Shown piece after piece: positions 1 through 5,864 of a stretch of 8,847 nucleotides of DNA. Origin of the DNA: JABDGC01 sp964466595 (GTDB lineage: Bacteria > Pseudomonadota > Gammaproteobacteria > DSM-16500); contig CAYXNR010000068.1 in the NCBI GenBank assembly GCA_964466595.1, forward strand, positions 1 to 8,847. Direction: 5' to 3'. Position 1 is the first letter of the stretch, and each line of letters begins with the position of its first letter. The notes beneath the pieces are model-generated. The model made no database searches, had not been told where the DNA came from, and was given only the letters and a program-made list of their open reading frames with translations. Both the position numbers and the translations under genes were made by a program.

Positions 1-1186
1 ATTGCAAATAAAGCGTTTTCTTCAACCGCCAGCCATTAGCTCGGTATAAATCCCTTACTTTTCTTTCGGCAGCATTAGCCTCTTCTGATTTGGCAAATAT
101 TATTACCTGATAGTAGACCTTTACCAACTTATCGCCTTCGGAAATTCTTTGTTGTACAAACGACCAATCTTCGAATTCTTTACTGATTTTCGGCATCCAC
201 TTGGCAAGTGGGCTATTCGCTGTTTTTTCCTTATTCATAGTTTTTATCTGAGAATTAAACACTGCTTTCTCATGATCCATAAGACGTATATTCAAAGTAG
301 TAACAAATGGGCATGGCACTTGTAATGATGTGTTAAATAGCTGCCCGATCGCATCCATCATTTTCCATTGAGCCATGGATTGCGGATATTCTTTTACGGT
401 TAATGCACGTGCTTCCCAAATTTCGGTCTCATTTTCAATTTCCAGGCGATCTTTATGTACCGTTATCCTACTTTCTGGGTCACAGAGTTGCTGGGATAAG
501 CTTTCATATTGGTTCCAATGTTGTCTAGTCGGATTAACAGATGAATTCGGGTGAAGCATATCTGTTACAACACTGATAACCTCTTCTACCTGTAATGCAA
601 TTGAAGGAATCTGAATTGATTTTAGTGAGCTTATAATATCTTCTCTAAGCGATAGTAGATTGCTACCATCTGTTTCTTTCGCGGCTCTTTTTTGCGACAC
701 CACGATAAAGAGCCGAAAATCACGTAATATATAATTCCCTTGTGTAGTTAAATTATTAAAAGCACCATGACGCAGGAAGTCTGTACGCTTTTTTGCTAAC
801 CATGCATATAAATCGCCTGATTTACTACGCTGTTCTTCAAATTGCTTCAATGTTTCCCCAATCTTAGGTGATGCCCACAAAATAAATTGCAAATCAGTAT
901 CAAGCGGTAACACATCCGTAAGCAGGCTTGTCAGGATATTGATACTTTCTTCATTTGCACCCAGTAAAGGGTATGCTTCAAGAATGAAACCTTTACTCTT
1001 TTTATTAAAATACAAATTTGTTTCGGGTTGATAGCTGTCAAAATGAAGAAGTTGAGTAAATGAATGATGATCTAACACCTCATCCATGCCAGCAGAATGT
1101 TGAGCATCGGGTTCCACGCCAAATTTCGTGCGATCGCCAACCAGTTTTGCTATTTTCTCGCCCCACTTTGAAAACTCTTCAATCAT
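1..1186 (-). CDS. traC: TraC, F-type conjugation ATPase, N-terminal part (runs off left edge)
   Basis: TraC is the VirB4-class ATPase that sits on the cytoplasmic side of the inner membrane and powers pilus assembly in F-type transfer systems. The start ATG at 1186 lies one base after the traV stop, with GGGAG just upstream. The frame stays open for 395 codons to the window edge. The visible part is the N-terminal TraC_F_IV region: near residues 52-80 there is a Y-x-P-E segment followed by GFILEAYPLLGANEE, and near 100-110 FILWASPKIG, both typical of F TraC. F TraC is about 875 residues, so less than half is present. No Walker A motif is seen, as expected, because the nucleotide-binding half lies beyond the edge. 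It is the last visible gene of the tra operon. The family call is firm; whether the gene is intact cannot be judged. Confidence 0.93.
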   Translation of the reverse strand, partial: MIEEFSKWGEKIAKLVGDRTKFGVEPDAQHSAGMDEVLDHHSFTQLLHFDSYQPETNLYFNKKSKGFILEAYPLLGANEESINILTSLLTDVLPLDTDLQFILWASPKIGETLKQFEEQRSKSGDLYAWLAKKRTDFLRHGAFNNLTTQGNYILRDFRLFIVVSQKRAAKETDGSNLLSLREDIISSLKSIQIPSIALQVEEVISVVTDMLHPNSSVNPTRQHWNQYESLSQQLCDPESRITVHKDRLEIENETEIWEARALTVKEYPQSMAQWKMMDAIGQLFNTSLQVPCPFVTTLNIRLMDHEKAVFNSQIKTMNKEKTANSPLAKWMPKISKEFEDWSFVQQRISEGDKLVKVYYQVIIFAKSEEANAAERKVRDLYRANGWRLKKTLYLQ

Positions 1187-1187
1187 C

Positions 1188-1592
1188 TTATGCTCCCTTA
1201 ATTTCCTTTGGTGGGTTTCCTATCCAATAACCAGAGCGTGCGACGGTATAAACACTACTCGCCTGATGATAATTGCCACTCGTATCTTCATAAGGTGCAA
1301 TCCAAACGCGCATTACGTCCTCTGGATAACGTACAGAAGATTGCCGACTAGCTATGCCATCTTTATATAGAGGATAAGAAGTATTCATATAAGATGGCTG
1401 GCTACATTCAGTCGCTACACCTGAACCGCCAATCTCTCCTCTATCCACAGCTGCATTTACCTCATCAAGACTCTGGCATCGAACACCATTCTTCATTGGG
1501 CAATCAAAATCTGAATTCATGCTCGCGCATCCCGACATTGCAAAGGTAATAATTAGTATCAATAAAATTTTGTTTATTTTTTTCATTTTCAT
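1188..1592 (-). CDS. traV: TraV, outer-membrane lipoprotein of the F-type transfer core complex
   Basis: TraV is the VirB7-like lipoprotein that joins TraK and TraB in the outer-membrane core complex. The 134-residue product starts with a basic, hydrophobic signal ending in a lipobox M-S-G-C, with the lipidated cysteine at residue 22. A conserved F-D-C-P...G-V-R-C block follows. Counting from the lipidated cysteine, its two cysteines fall at mature positions 10 and 18, the same spacing as the internal cysteines studied in F TraV. The protein is shorter than F TraV (about 171 residues), mostly at the C-terminus. The ATG at 1592 overlaps the traB stop as ATGA. AAGGA lies only 3 bases before this ATG but about 9 bases before the third codon, also ATG (1586), so translation may begin at either. 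The traC start is one base beyond its stop. Confidence 0.9.
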   Translation of the reverse strand: MKMKKINKILLILIITFAMSGCASMNSDFDCPMKNGVRCQSLDEVNAAVDRGEIGGSGVATECSQPSYMNTSYPLYKDGIASRQSSVRYPEDVMRVWIAPYEDTSGNYHQASSVYTVARSGYWIGNPPKEIKGA

Positions 1593-2956
1593 AATTCCTT
1601 ACGTTCCGTCTGCGTTGAAACTCGCAAGCCTAATTCTTTGCTGTGCTCTTGGATTCGCTTTACAGCATCAGGAGATAAAGGCAGTGTTTGTGCTTCATCG
1701 CTATTGGCAGCAAATAGCGAAGTCATACCTTGCGACTGAATGGATGAAGAGTAATTACCCACGCTGGTATCTTGGTTCTCGTGTTTTTTCCCATCGAGAA
1801 AGAATCCTTTGAGGAACACGACATCTACTACCGCACCGGCGCTTAACTGAATGACTGGATGGTACTGCTCGGCACGTTGAATGTTGTAATCAGCTAGCTT
1901 ATCCATTGCTTTGCCAATACCTTTGCCCAATCCCACCTGAGCGACCTTACTTGGCTCAATCGTGGCAACATTACCCTGTGGTGAAATAGAGTTTGTTGTA
2001 TAGGTTTGCGATATTCCCTCGGATATACCCGAAAGAGCGCCCGCCGCAAATGCTCGCTGTAATAACGCTCCTTCCCGCCAGACAGGTTTACCCCTTACCC
2101 CATTTTTGCCTTCCGAGCCAAAAATGGTACCCTCGACTGACTGATCAACAATCTCCTTGCTTGGGAAAGTACAGCTGAGGCTCTCTAAACGAATCAAGCC
2201 ACGTTCAGATGATATGTCTCCCACTACTGCCGCTGTGACCACACAATCCTTTAAATGGCTTTTTTCATGGTTCGGCAAGGTGCCATTCTCTACAATGCGA
2301 AACAGCATTGGAGATGGGTTAGATTGAGCATTAACCGCCGCGGATGCGTCTGCCCCACCTATCATCACTGCTTTAGCAAAAGTGCCTGCTGGTACATAGG
2401 TGTCTGGGTTTTTCAAAGGCGCACTATTTTCCGTTTGATCTTTTGAAAGCGATAAGGTGTCCTCCCGAATGCCTTGGCCAGATGGATCACCAGAAGCTAG
2501 ATTTTGGGCATTAGGAGATCCAGCTGGTGGTAGAAAATTGCCTTGAAACTCTTGGCTCCCTGCCATCTGGTTCGCAGCTGGATTTGGCTGCCCTGCGGGT
2601 TGCTGTAATTGTTGCTCTAAGGCATCAATACGCTTTTTAAGATCATCTGCCACCTGTGATGATGATTCATCCTGCTTTTCTTTTTTCAACGAATCAATTT
2701 GCTCTTGCATGCGTGCCGCTTTTATATCTGAATCCTTAAGTTGCTTTTGTGTACGTTCCAAAACAACAGACTCGGCATCCACGTGTGCCAGCGGATTAAC
2801 AAAATCAGCTTTGATATCACCCGTTTTTTTAACAGTACTGTCATCTGATACCGCGTAGATCAAGCCAACAAAAGCAATAACTACCGCCCCTGCAAGCAAA
2901 GCAAGATTTCTAATTTGTTTTGCTTTTACAGCGCTTGGTTTGGTGACATCAGTCAT
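1589..2956 (-). CDS. traB: TraB, VirB10-like envelope-spanning scaffold
   Basis: TraB bridges the inner and outer membranes in F-type systems and links the ATPases to the TraK/TraV pore. The 455-residue product (F TraB is about 475) shows the expected layout. There is a short cytoplasmic tail and a single membrane span at about residues 18-36. A charged heptad-rich coiled coil covers about 62-118, and a Pro/Gln/Gly/Asn-rich flexible linker about 119-160. The TrbI/VirB10-type beta domain begins near Y187-V-P-A-G-T-F and continues to about residue 400. The Y-V-P-A-G-T-F motif and the later G-x-R-G-K-P-V block are family hallmarks. The start ATG at 2956 lies inside the end of traK (8-base overlap) with AAGGTG upstream. 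The stop overlaps the traV start, so the three genes are translationally coupled. Confidence 0.95.
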   Translation of the reverse strand: MTDVTKPSAVKAKQIRNLALLAGAVVIAFVGLIYAVSDDSTVKKTGDIKADFVNPLAHVDAESVVLERTQKQLKDSDIKAARMQEQIDSLKKEKQDESSSQVADDLKKRIDALEQQLQQPAGQPNPAANQMAGSQEFQGNFLPPAGSPNAQNLASGDPSGQGIREDTLSLSKDQTENSAPLKNPDTYVPAGTFAKAVMIGGADASAAVNAQSNPSPMLFRIVENGTLPNHEKSHLKDCVVTAAVVGDISSERGLIRLESLSCTFPSKEIVDQSVEGTIFGSEGKNGVRGKPVWREGALLQRAFAAGALSGISEGISQTYTTNSISPQGNVATIEPSKVAQVGLGKGIGKAMDKLADYNIQRAEQYHPVIQLSAGAVVDVVFLKGFFLDGKKHENQDTSVGNYSSSIQSQGMTSLFAANSDEAQTLPLSPDAVKRIQEHSKELGLRVSTQTERKEL

Positions 2957-3647
2957 GATTATTCACCTTATACAAATATGTCTCTTCACCTGCCGTTAGT
3001 GTTTCACTCTCTAATGCAATTGCACGGGTATTTTTCTGGAAGAATTGATTGGGTTTGAGATAGAGTGATTTTTTAGAGCAATTTTTTATGCACCAAATTT
3101 CGCCTTGTAAATGATTTCCCTTGTAAACGGTGATAAGTTGCATCGTGAATTCTGGAAATCGGTAAATTTTTCCTTCTACTGGTACAACAGCGTATCCATC
3201 AGGACGCTTCTCATTTACCATGCTGTTCATTAGCTGTATTAGCATATCCACGTAAGGTGAATTTTTTTCCCAGCGTTCTGCCAATCTAATTGTGGGAGAC
3301 ATAGGTTTAAGCTGAATGCTTTCCGCAGGTATATTCATTGGGATAAGCAACAAATTGTAAGTATGACCATGTTCAGTAGTAACAAACAAATTAAATGGGC
3401 GATTGCCATAAAATGCGGTTGGCTTAACAAATATCATTCCCTGTTGTTCATCTTTCATTAACTCATAAGCACCATTAATTCCGCGAGTAGCTTGAATTCG
3501 ATCACTTGATACGAAAATGCGAGATAATTCCTTTGTAGAAATTTTTGCTGATACTGACTGATTATCTTTAACGGGCTTTACTTGCAATGCAAATGCTTCC
3601 CCAATCAGGCATAGTAAAAAAAATGTAATAAATGTTTTCTTAAACAT
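2949..3647 (-). CDS. traK: TraK, secretin-like outer-membrane core protein
   Basis: TraK is the VirB9-like periplasmic/outer-membrane component that is anchored by TraV and contacts TraB. The 232-residue product (F TraK is about 242) has a clear Sec signal peptide, with cleavage predicted after A-F-A at residue 20. The rest is a beta-rich domain with the early segment S-x-K-E-L-S-R-I-F-V-x-x-D-R-I, which fits the TraK family start. Two cysteines in a C-I-K-N-C cluster near residue 190 could form a disulfide in the periplasm. GAGGTG lies 7 bases before the ATG at 3647, within the end of traE (8-base overlap). The 3' end overlaps traB by 8 bases. Confidence 0.93.
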   Translation of the reverse strand: MFKKTFITFFLLCLIGEAFALQVKPVKDNQSVSAKISTKELSRIFVSSDRIQATRGINGAYELMKDEQQGMIFVKPTAFYGNRPFNLFVTTEHGHTYNLLLIPMNIPAESIQLKPMSPTIRLAERWEKNSPYVDMLIQLMNSMVNEKRPDGYAVVPVEGKIYRFPEFTMQLITVYKGNHLQGEIWCIKNCSKKSLYLKPNQFFQKNTRAIALESETLTAGEETYLYKVNNHD

Positions 3648-4203
3648 GGCTTTTCACCTCGGGAAATGAAGTGATCTTAAGTTGACCTTGTTTGTAGCTG
3701 AATCGTATTTGATAACTGACATGAGTTGGCGGGAGCTGTGTATCACCGACGGTATATTGTATATCGCCCGATACTTCTGCAATTAACTTTTTGGTATCGA
3801 CTTTAATATCGCCAGGGTAGAAACTTGTTGTAATGTGTTCTTTCTTGATTTGATCTTCCACATCAATTAATTTCATTTTAAGTGTTTCATAATAAGCTGA
3901 ATCAACATATCGCAATAAAACATTATGCTGCATAGCTGCATTACTTGGGGTCATATTGAAACTGAGTGATGTTAGGAAGAGCACCATCTCCGATAGGTAT
4001 TCTGGCGATACTTTTCCAGAGGTAACCCAAAATGACTTTTGAATTTCTGGTGGAACAATCACAACCCTTTCGCGCCCCACCATAAAAAACATGAATACAA
4101 CTAGTAATGCATTCAGGATCATTGATCCGCATGCAAGAACCAAATAACCATTTCTGTTTTTTATTAAGTGTTGCAATCTTGATTGTTCAAGTAAGTAGCG
4201 CAT
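3640..4203 (-). CDS. traE: TraE, VirB5/VirB8-class inner-membrane assembly protein
   Basis: TraE is an inner-membrane protein with a periplasmic domain, required for F pilus assembly and for organising the transfer channel. The 187-residue product is almost the same length as F TraE (188). It has a short basic cytoplasmic N-terminus, one membrane span at about residues 21-42, and then a periplasmic domain. The V-P-P...S-F-W-V...V-S-x-x-Y-L-S-E-M pattern at about 50-73 and N-M-T-P at about 83-86 are characteristic of the family. The ATG at 4203 is 3 bases after the traL stop, and the GGGTGA of the traL end serves as its ribosome binding site. The 3' end overlaps traK by 8 bases. Confidence 0.93.
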   Translation of the reverse strand: MRYLLEQSRLQHLIKNRNGYLVLACGSMILNALLVVFMFFMVGRERVVIVPPEIQKSFWVTSGKVSPEYLSEMVLFLTSLSFNMTPSNAAMQHNVLLRYVDSAYYETLKMKLIDVEDQIKKEHITTSFYPGDIKVDTKKLIAEVSGDIQYTVGDTQLPPTHVSYQIRFSYKQGQLKITSFPEVKSHV

Positions 4204-4206
4204 AAT

Positions 4207-4491
4207 TCACCCTAAATACTGTCTGATATATGATTGCGGAGTTGCCTTGTACATAACGAAAGGCGGCAAGTGCCAATAAGCAAGATGAGCGAGAAAGTAA
4301 TGACCTTCCTCGCCTTTGACCTTCTTAAGAAGCGCAACAAGCATCACTCCACAACCCACACCAGATAAGGGCGCATTGAATGAAAAAAACAGTACTGCAA
4401 ATGGAGCCAAAAATACTGTTACTTCATCCCATGTCCAAAGAATTATCTTGAACGGCATATCCAAATGTTGCGGAATGTAATACTTGTCCAT
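4207..4491 (-). CDS. traL: TraL, small inner-membrane pilus assembly protein
   Basis: TraL is the VirB3-like small membrane protein needed for F-type pilus assembly. The 94-residue product (F TraL is 91) opens with Y-Y-I-P-Q-H-L-D and the W-T-W-D-E-V segment. Two closely spaced hydrophobic spans follow at about residues 26-57. A K-K-V-K-G-x-E-G basic loop and a W-H-L-P-P segment lead into the C-terminus, the same architecture as F TraL. The start ATG at 4491 overlaps the traA stop as TAATG. It has no obvious independent ribosome binding site, so translation probably depends on coupling to traA. Confidence 0.92.
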   Translation of the reverse strand: MDKYYIPQHLDMPFKIILWTWDEVTVFLAPFAVLFFSFNAPLSGVGCGVMLVALLKKVKGEEGHYFLAHLAYWHLPPFVMYKATPQSYIRQYLG

Positions 4492-4823
4492 TAGCCAGTT
4501 ACTCCAGCAACTTTGAATAAGACGTTAAGGAATACAGCTATGCCAACAACACCGCCAAACATCATTAAATTTTTGGTTTTTATGTAAGCCGCAATAGCAG
4601 TCACACCTTCAAGTAGGTAAATGAATTTTCTACCGGTACCGTTAGAACCTAATGTTGCAATTAGACTTGCATCTGTGCCGGACAGTGGATCATCAGCAGC
4701 AAATGCTTGGTTCCACGCCAACATTAACAGCGCCGCTATCAATAAATTTAAGGAATATCTAACTGCATTTGAATTAGAAAGTTGAACTACTCTATTGCCG
4801 ATTGATTTAATAGCTGAACGCAT
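4491..4823 (-). CDS. traA: TraA, F-type propilin (start reassigned to 4823)
   Basis: TraA is the pilin subunit; it is inserted in the inner membrane, processed by leader peptidase and polymerised into the conjugative pilus. The ATG at 4823 has a perfect AGGAGGT seven bases upstream and lies one base beyond the csrT stop. The longer reading from the ATG at 4856 overlaps csrT and has no comparable site. From 4823 the product is 110 residues. A long leader ends in A-F-A at residue 42, and the mature pilin from A-D-D-P-L-S-G is 68 residues, against 70 in F. The mature part has two hydrophobic helices separated by a short basic turn (Y-I-K-T-K-N), as F pilin does. The SD sequence contains GGA preceded by ACA, close to a CsrA-binding motif, so the adjacent CsrA-like protein may control its translation. 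Confidence 0.93.
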   Translation of the reverse strand: MRSAIKSIGNRVVQLSNSNAVRYSLNLLIAALLMLAWNQAFAADDPLSGTDASLIATLGSNGTGRKFIYLLEGVTAIAAYIKTKNLMMFGGVVGIAVFLNVLFKVAGVTG

Positions 4824-4824
4824 A

Positions 4825-5022
4825 CTATTTACCTCCTGTTTGATAAATTTTGTCATTTACATTCCTTTGAATTCGTTTATAAATTTCTTCACGATGTACC
4901 GCGATTTTTTTTGGAGCTTTAAAACCCAATACAACGTTTGATTCAGTAATCGAAAGCACTTTTACTATGATTTCGTCTCCAACCATGACAGTTTCATTTA
5001 GTGACCTTGATAGTAGTAACAC
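4825..5022 (-). CDS. csrT: CsrA-like RNA-binding regulator (CsrT type); GTG start at 5022
   Basis: CsrA-family proteins are small dimers that bind GGA motifs in mRNA leaders and block or alter translation. From the GTG at 5022, with AAGGAG seven bases upstream, the product is 65 residues, the normal family size, and begins M-L-L-L-S-R like canonical CsrA. A longer reading from a TTG at 5046 would add eight residues not typical of the family. G15-D16-E17, A36-P37-K38 and V42-H43-R44-E45-E46-I47-Y48 are kept, including Leu4 and Arg44, which E. coli CsrA needs for RNA binding. Arg7 and Arg31 of E. coli CsrA are replaced (Ser and Val), so RNA preference may differ. CsrA paralogues of this kind sit upstream of tra genes in Legionella ICEs. 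It is 35 bases from the upstream gene and one base from traA. Confidence 0.92.
   Translation of the reverse strand: MLLLSRSLNETVMVGDEIIVKVLSITESNVVLGFKAPKKIAVHREEIYKRIQRNVNDKIYQTGGK
4831..4837 (-). promoter_or_regulatory. Perfect traA ribosome binding site overlapping a CsrA-like GGA motif
   Basis: AGGAGGT on the minus strand is seven bases before ATG 4823 and decides the traA start. It overlaps the last codons of csrT. Preceded by ACA (4837-4839 on the plus strand), it resembles the ACA(R)GGA core bound by CsrA proteins. Confidence 0.75.
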
Positions 5023-5029
5023 TTCAATT

Positions 5030-5035
5030 CTCCTT
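5030..5035 (-). promoter_or_regulatory. csrT ribosome binding site that fixes a GTG start
   Basis: AAGGAG on the minus strand lies seven bases upstream of GTG 5022. This spacing, together with the canonical M-L-x-L-S-R beginning, is the reason for choosing 5022 over the upstream in-frame TTG. The site contains a GGA, so autoregulation by the CsrA-like product is possible. Confidence 0.75.
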
Positions 5036-5057
5036 ATCGTTAACAACTGGATCGCTA

Positions 5058-5516
5058 TTAAATTCCATTTCCATTACTTGCGTAATCTGCGCTGTTTTTC
5101 TTTAAAATGTTTCCAACTATCTTAGATAGATAGCAAATATCAAATTCTTTACATTGCTTAGGAGTGATTCTTGCTGCAAAATCATAAGCCTGCGACACTA
5201 TCGCTGCTGTTGCTCCCTGTTCAATGAACTTAGCAATCAGCATCAAATCTTCCTTGGTTTTCAAGCGATTCGCAGGCATCCCTTTTTTAATAATTAATGA
5301 GGCAATAACTTCAATTTGATTTGAATTTATAACTTTGATGTTTTCATCAAATAAAGAATCAGGTTTGTTGTGACTTGTAGCATCGTTTTCATCCGATGAG
5401 TTGTTAGTTTCACAAAATTCATGAAGTTGACTATATCGGGTGCTTTCTGGATGACGCACACAGAAGTTCTTCTTAGAATTATTCGAACATGATTTAGAGC
5501 GTTTATTGAACATCAC
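5058..5516 (-). CDS. Unrecognised 152-residue protein, first gene of the transfer operon (position of Legionella LvrB)
   Basis: I do not recognise the family by sequence. The gene starts at GTG 5516 or at the next codon, ATG 5513; AGGAGG at 5524-5529 is 7 or 10 bases upstream respectively. About the first 60 residues are hydrophilic, rich in Asn, Ser, Lys and His and probably disordered. About residues 62-142 look like a compact helical domain: it begins I-K-V-I-N-S-N-Q-I-E-V-I-A-S-L-I and includes E-Q-G-A-T-A-A-I-V-S-Q-A-Y-D-F-A-A-R, which could be part of a DNA-binding or protein-interaction fold. There is no signal peptide or membrane span, so it is likely cytoplasmic. In Legionella ICEs the gene before the CsrA-like regulator is lvrB; position alone suggests equivalence, and this is unproven. 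A regulatory role is inferred from context only. Confidence 0.8.
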   Translation of the reverse strand: MMFNKRSKSCSNNSKKNFCVRHPESTRYSQLHEFCETNNSSDENDATSHNKPDSLFDENIKVINSNQIEVIASLIIKKGMPANRLKTKEDLMLIAKFIEQGATAAIVSQAYDFAARITPKQCKEFDICYLSKIVGNILKKNSADYASNGNGI

Positions 5517-5558
5517 TTACTTTCCTCCTTTAACCCTTATCCAATAGGCAGGAGTGAC

Positions 5559-5595
5559 ATTCCCCACATAAACTATTAAATTACGTGCGGGGAAT
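5559..5595 (-). promoter_or_regulatory. Inverted repeat in the transfer-operon leader, with a competing hairpin
   Basis: ATTCCCC (5559-5565) and GGGGAAT (5589-5595) form a 7-base-pair stem around an AT-rich loop. The right arm can instead pair locally as GTGCG (5585-5589) with CGCAC (5596-5600), or its GGGG can pair with CCCC at 5616-5619. These pairings exclude one another. Whether they switch in the RNA is inference. Confidence 0.45.
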
Positions 5596-5624
5596 CGCAC
5601 CTACAGCGTGATCTGCCCCAAACT

Positions 5625-5654
5625 GGGCTAACTAAGTTGCCGCTTAGCTAGCCC
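5625..5654 (-). promoter_or_regulatory. 12-base-pair stem-loop in the transfer-operon leader
   Basis: Arms GGGCTAACTAAG (5625-5636) and CTTAGCTAGCCC (5643-5654) enclose a 6-base loop. The single mismatch on the plus strand becomes a G-U pair in minus-strand RNA, which makes the stem complete in the transfer-operon transcript. No U-tract follows in either direction, so it is not a standard terminator. It may be an RNA element or a protein-binding palindrome. Confidence 0.6.
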
Positions 5655-5719
5655 TTCTAAAATCCCTTTAAAACCCCTTTTCTCCCTCTTCCCAAAATAA
5701 TAATTTCTTGTATAATCCT

Positions 5720-5736
5720 ATACCAATATCTAGTAT
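5720..5736. promoter_or_regulatory. Second, degenerate operator copy
   Basis: ATACCAA-TAT-CTAGTAT has the same 7-3-7 layout as the better site at 5771-5787, and each arm matches ATACTAA (or its complement) at 6 of 7 positions. The centres are 51 bases apart, close to five helical turns, which would suit cooperative binding by repressor dimers. A lone half-site, TTAGTAT, lies between them at 5751-5757. Confidence 0.5.
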
Positions 5737-5765
5737 AAATGCCGGTTTAATTAGTATATACCTCT

Positions 5766-5794
5766 ATAAAATACTAAATATTAGTATTTGTCAA
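5766..5794 (-). promoter_or_regulatory. Candidate leftward promoter of the transfer operon
   Basis: On the minus strand a perfect TTGACA (-35) at 5794-5789 is followed after 17 bases by TTTTAT (-10, 4 of 6 consensus bases) at 5771-5766. Transcription would begin near 5759 and give a leader of about 240 bases before GTG 5516. The spacer is almost exactly the palindromic operator. Confidence 0.55.
5771..5787. promoter_or_regulatory. Perfect 7-3-7 palindromic operator candidate
   Basis: ATACTAA-ATA-TTAGTAT is a perfect inverted repeat with 7-base arms. It fills the spacer of the candidate leftward promoter and lies 78 bases before the repressor gene. Size and placement are typical of operators for lambda CI-like dimers, so binding by the adjacent repressor is the natural inference. 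Confidence 0.6.
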
Positions 5795-5864
5795 TAATAT
5801 TAATTTGCTTTTGTGATAGAAAGATTTAGACTTAAATTAGTGTATAAAAAAGGCTCGATTAGCA

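Larger units (their letters stand above)
5517..5864. promoter_or_regulatory. Divergent control region between transfer operon and repressor
   Basis: This 348-base stretch has no convincing gene on either strand. From left to right it holds the strong ribosome binding site of the first transfer-operon gene (5524-5529), a GGGGAAT/ATTCCCC inverted repeat (5559-5595) and a 12-base-pair stem-loop (5625-5654). A pyrimidine-rich plus strand follows at about 5655-5695 (purine-rich with GGGA motifs on the minus strand). Next comes an AT-rich promoter/operator section (about 5700-5800). The repressor start at 5865 has only a weak, distant AAGG upstream. No good rightward promoter could be assigned. Confidence 0.75.

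Noticed and set aside
1128..2446. Several plus-strand open frames of 60-97 codons over traV and traB
   Set aside because: They lie antisense to well-supported tra genes, have no ribosome binding sites of note and resemble no family.
3941..4132. 63-codon minus-strand frame within traE
   Set aside because: It is an out-of-phase shadow of traE, whose length and motifs match the family exactly.
5575..5654. tRNA-like appearance on the minus strand, with GGTGCGATTCCCC resembling a T-arm
   Set aside because: The T-arm lacks the invariant TTC, no acceptor stem or anticodon arm can be built, and the large 12-base-pair stem does not fit a cloverleaf. I treated it as leader structure, not a tRNA or attachment site.
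5788..5848. Rightward promoter for the repressor, such as TTGTCA at 5788 or a TATAAA at 5843
   Set aside because: No -35/-10 pair with acceptable spacing and match was found on the plus strand, so I did not list one as a feature.
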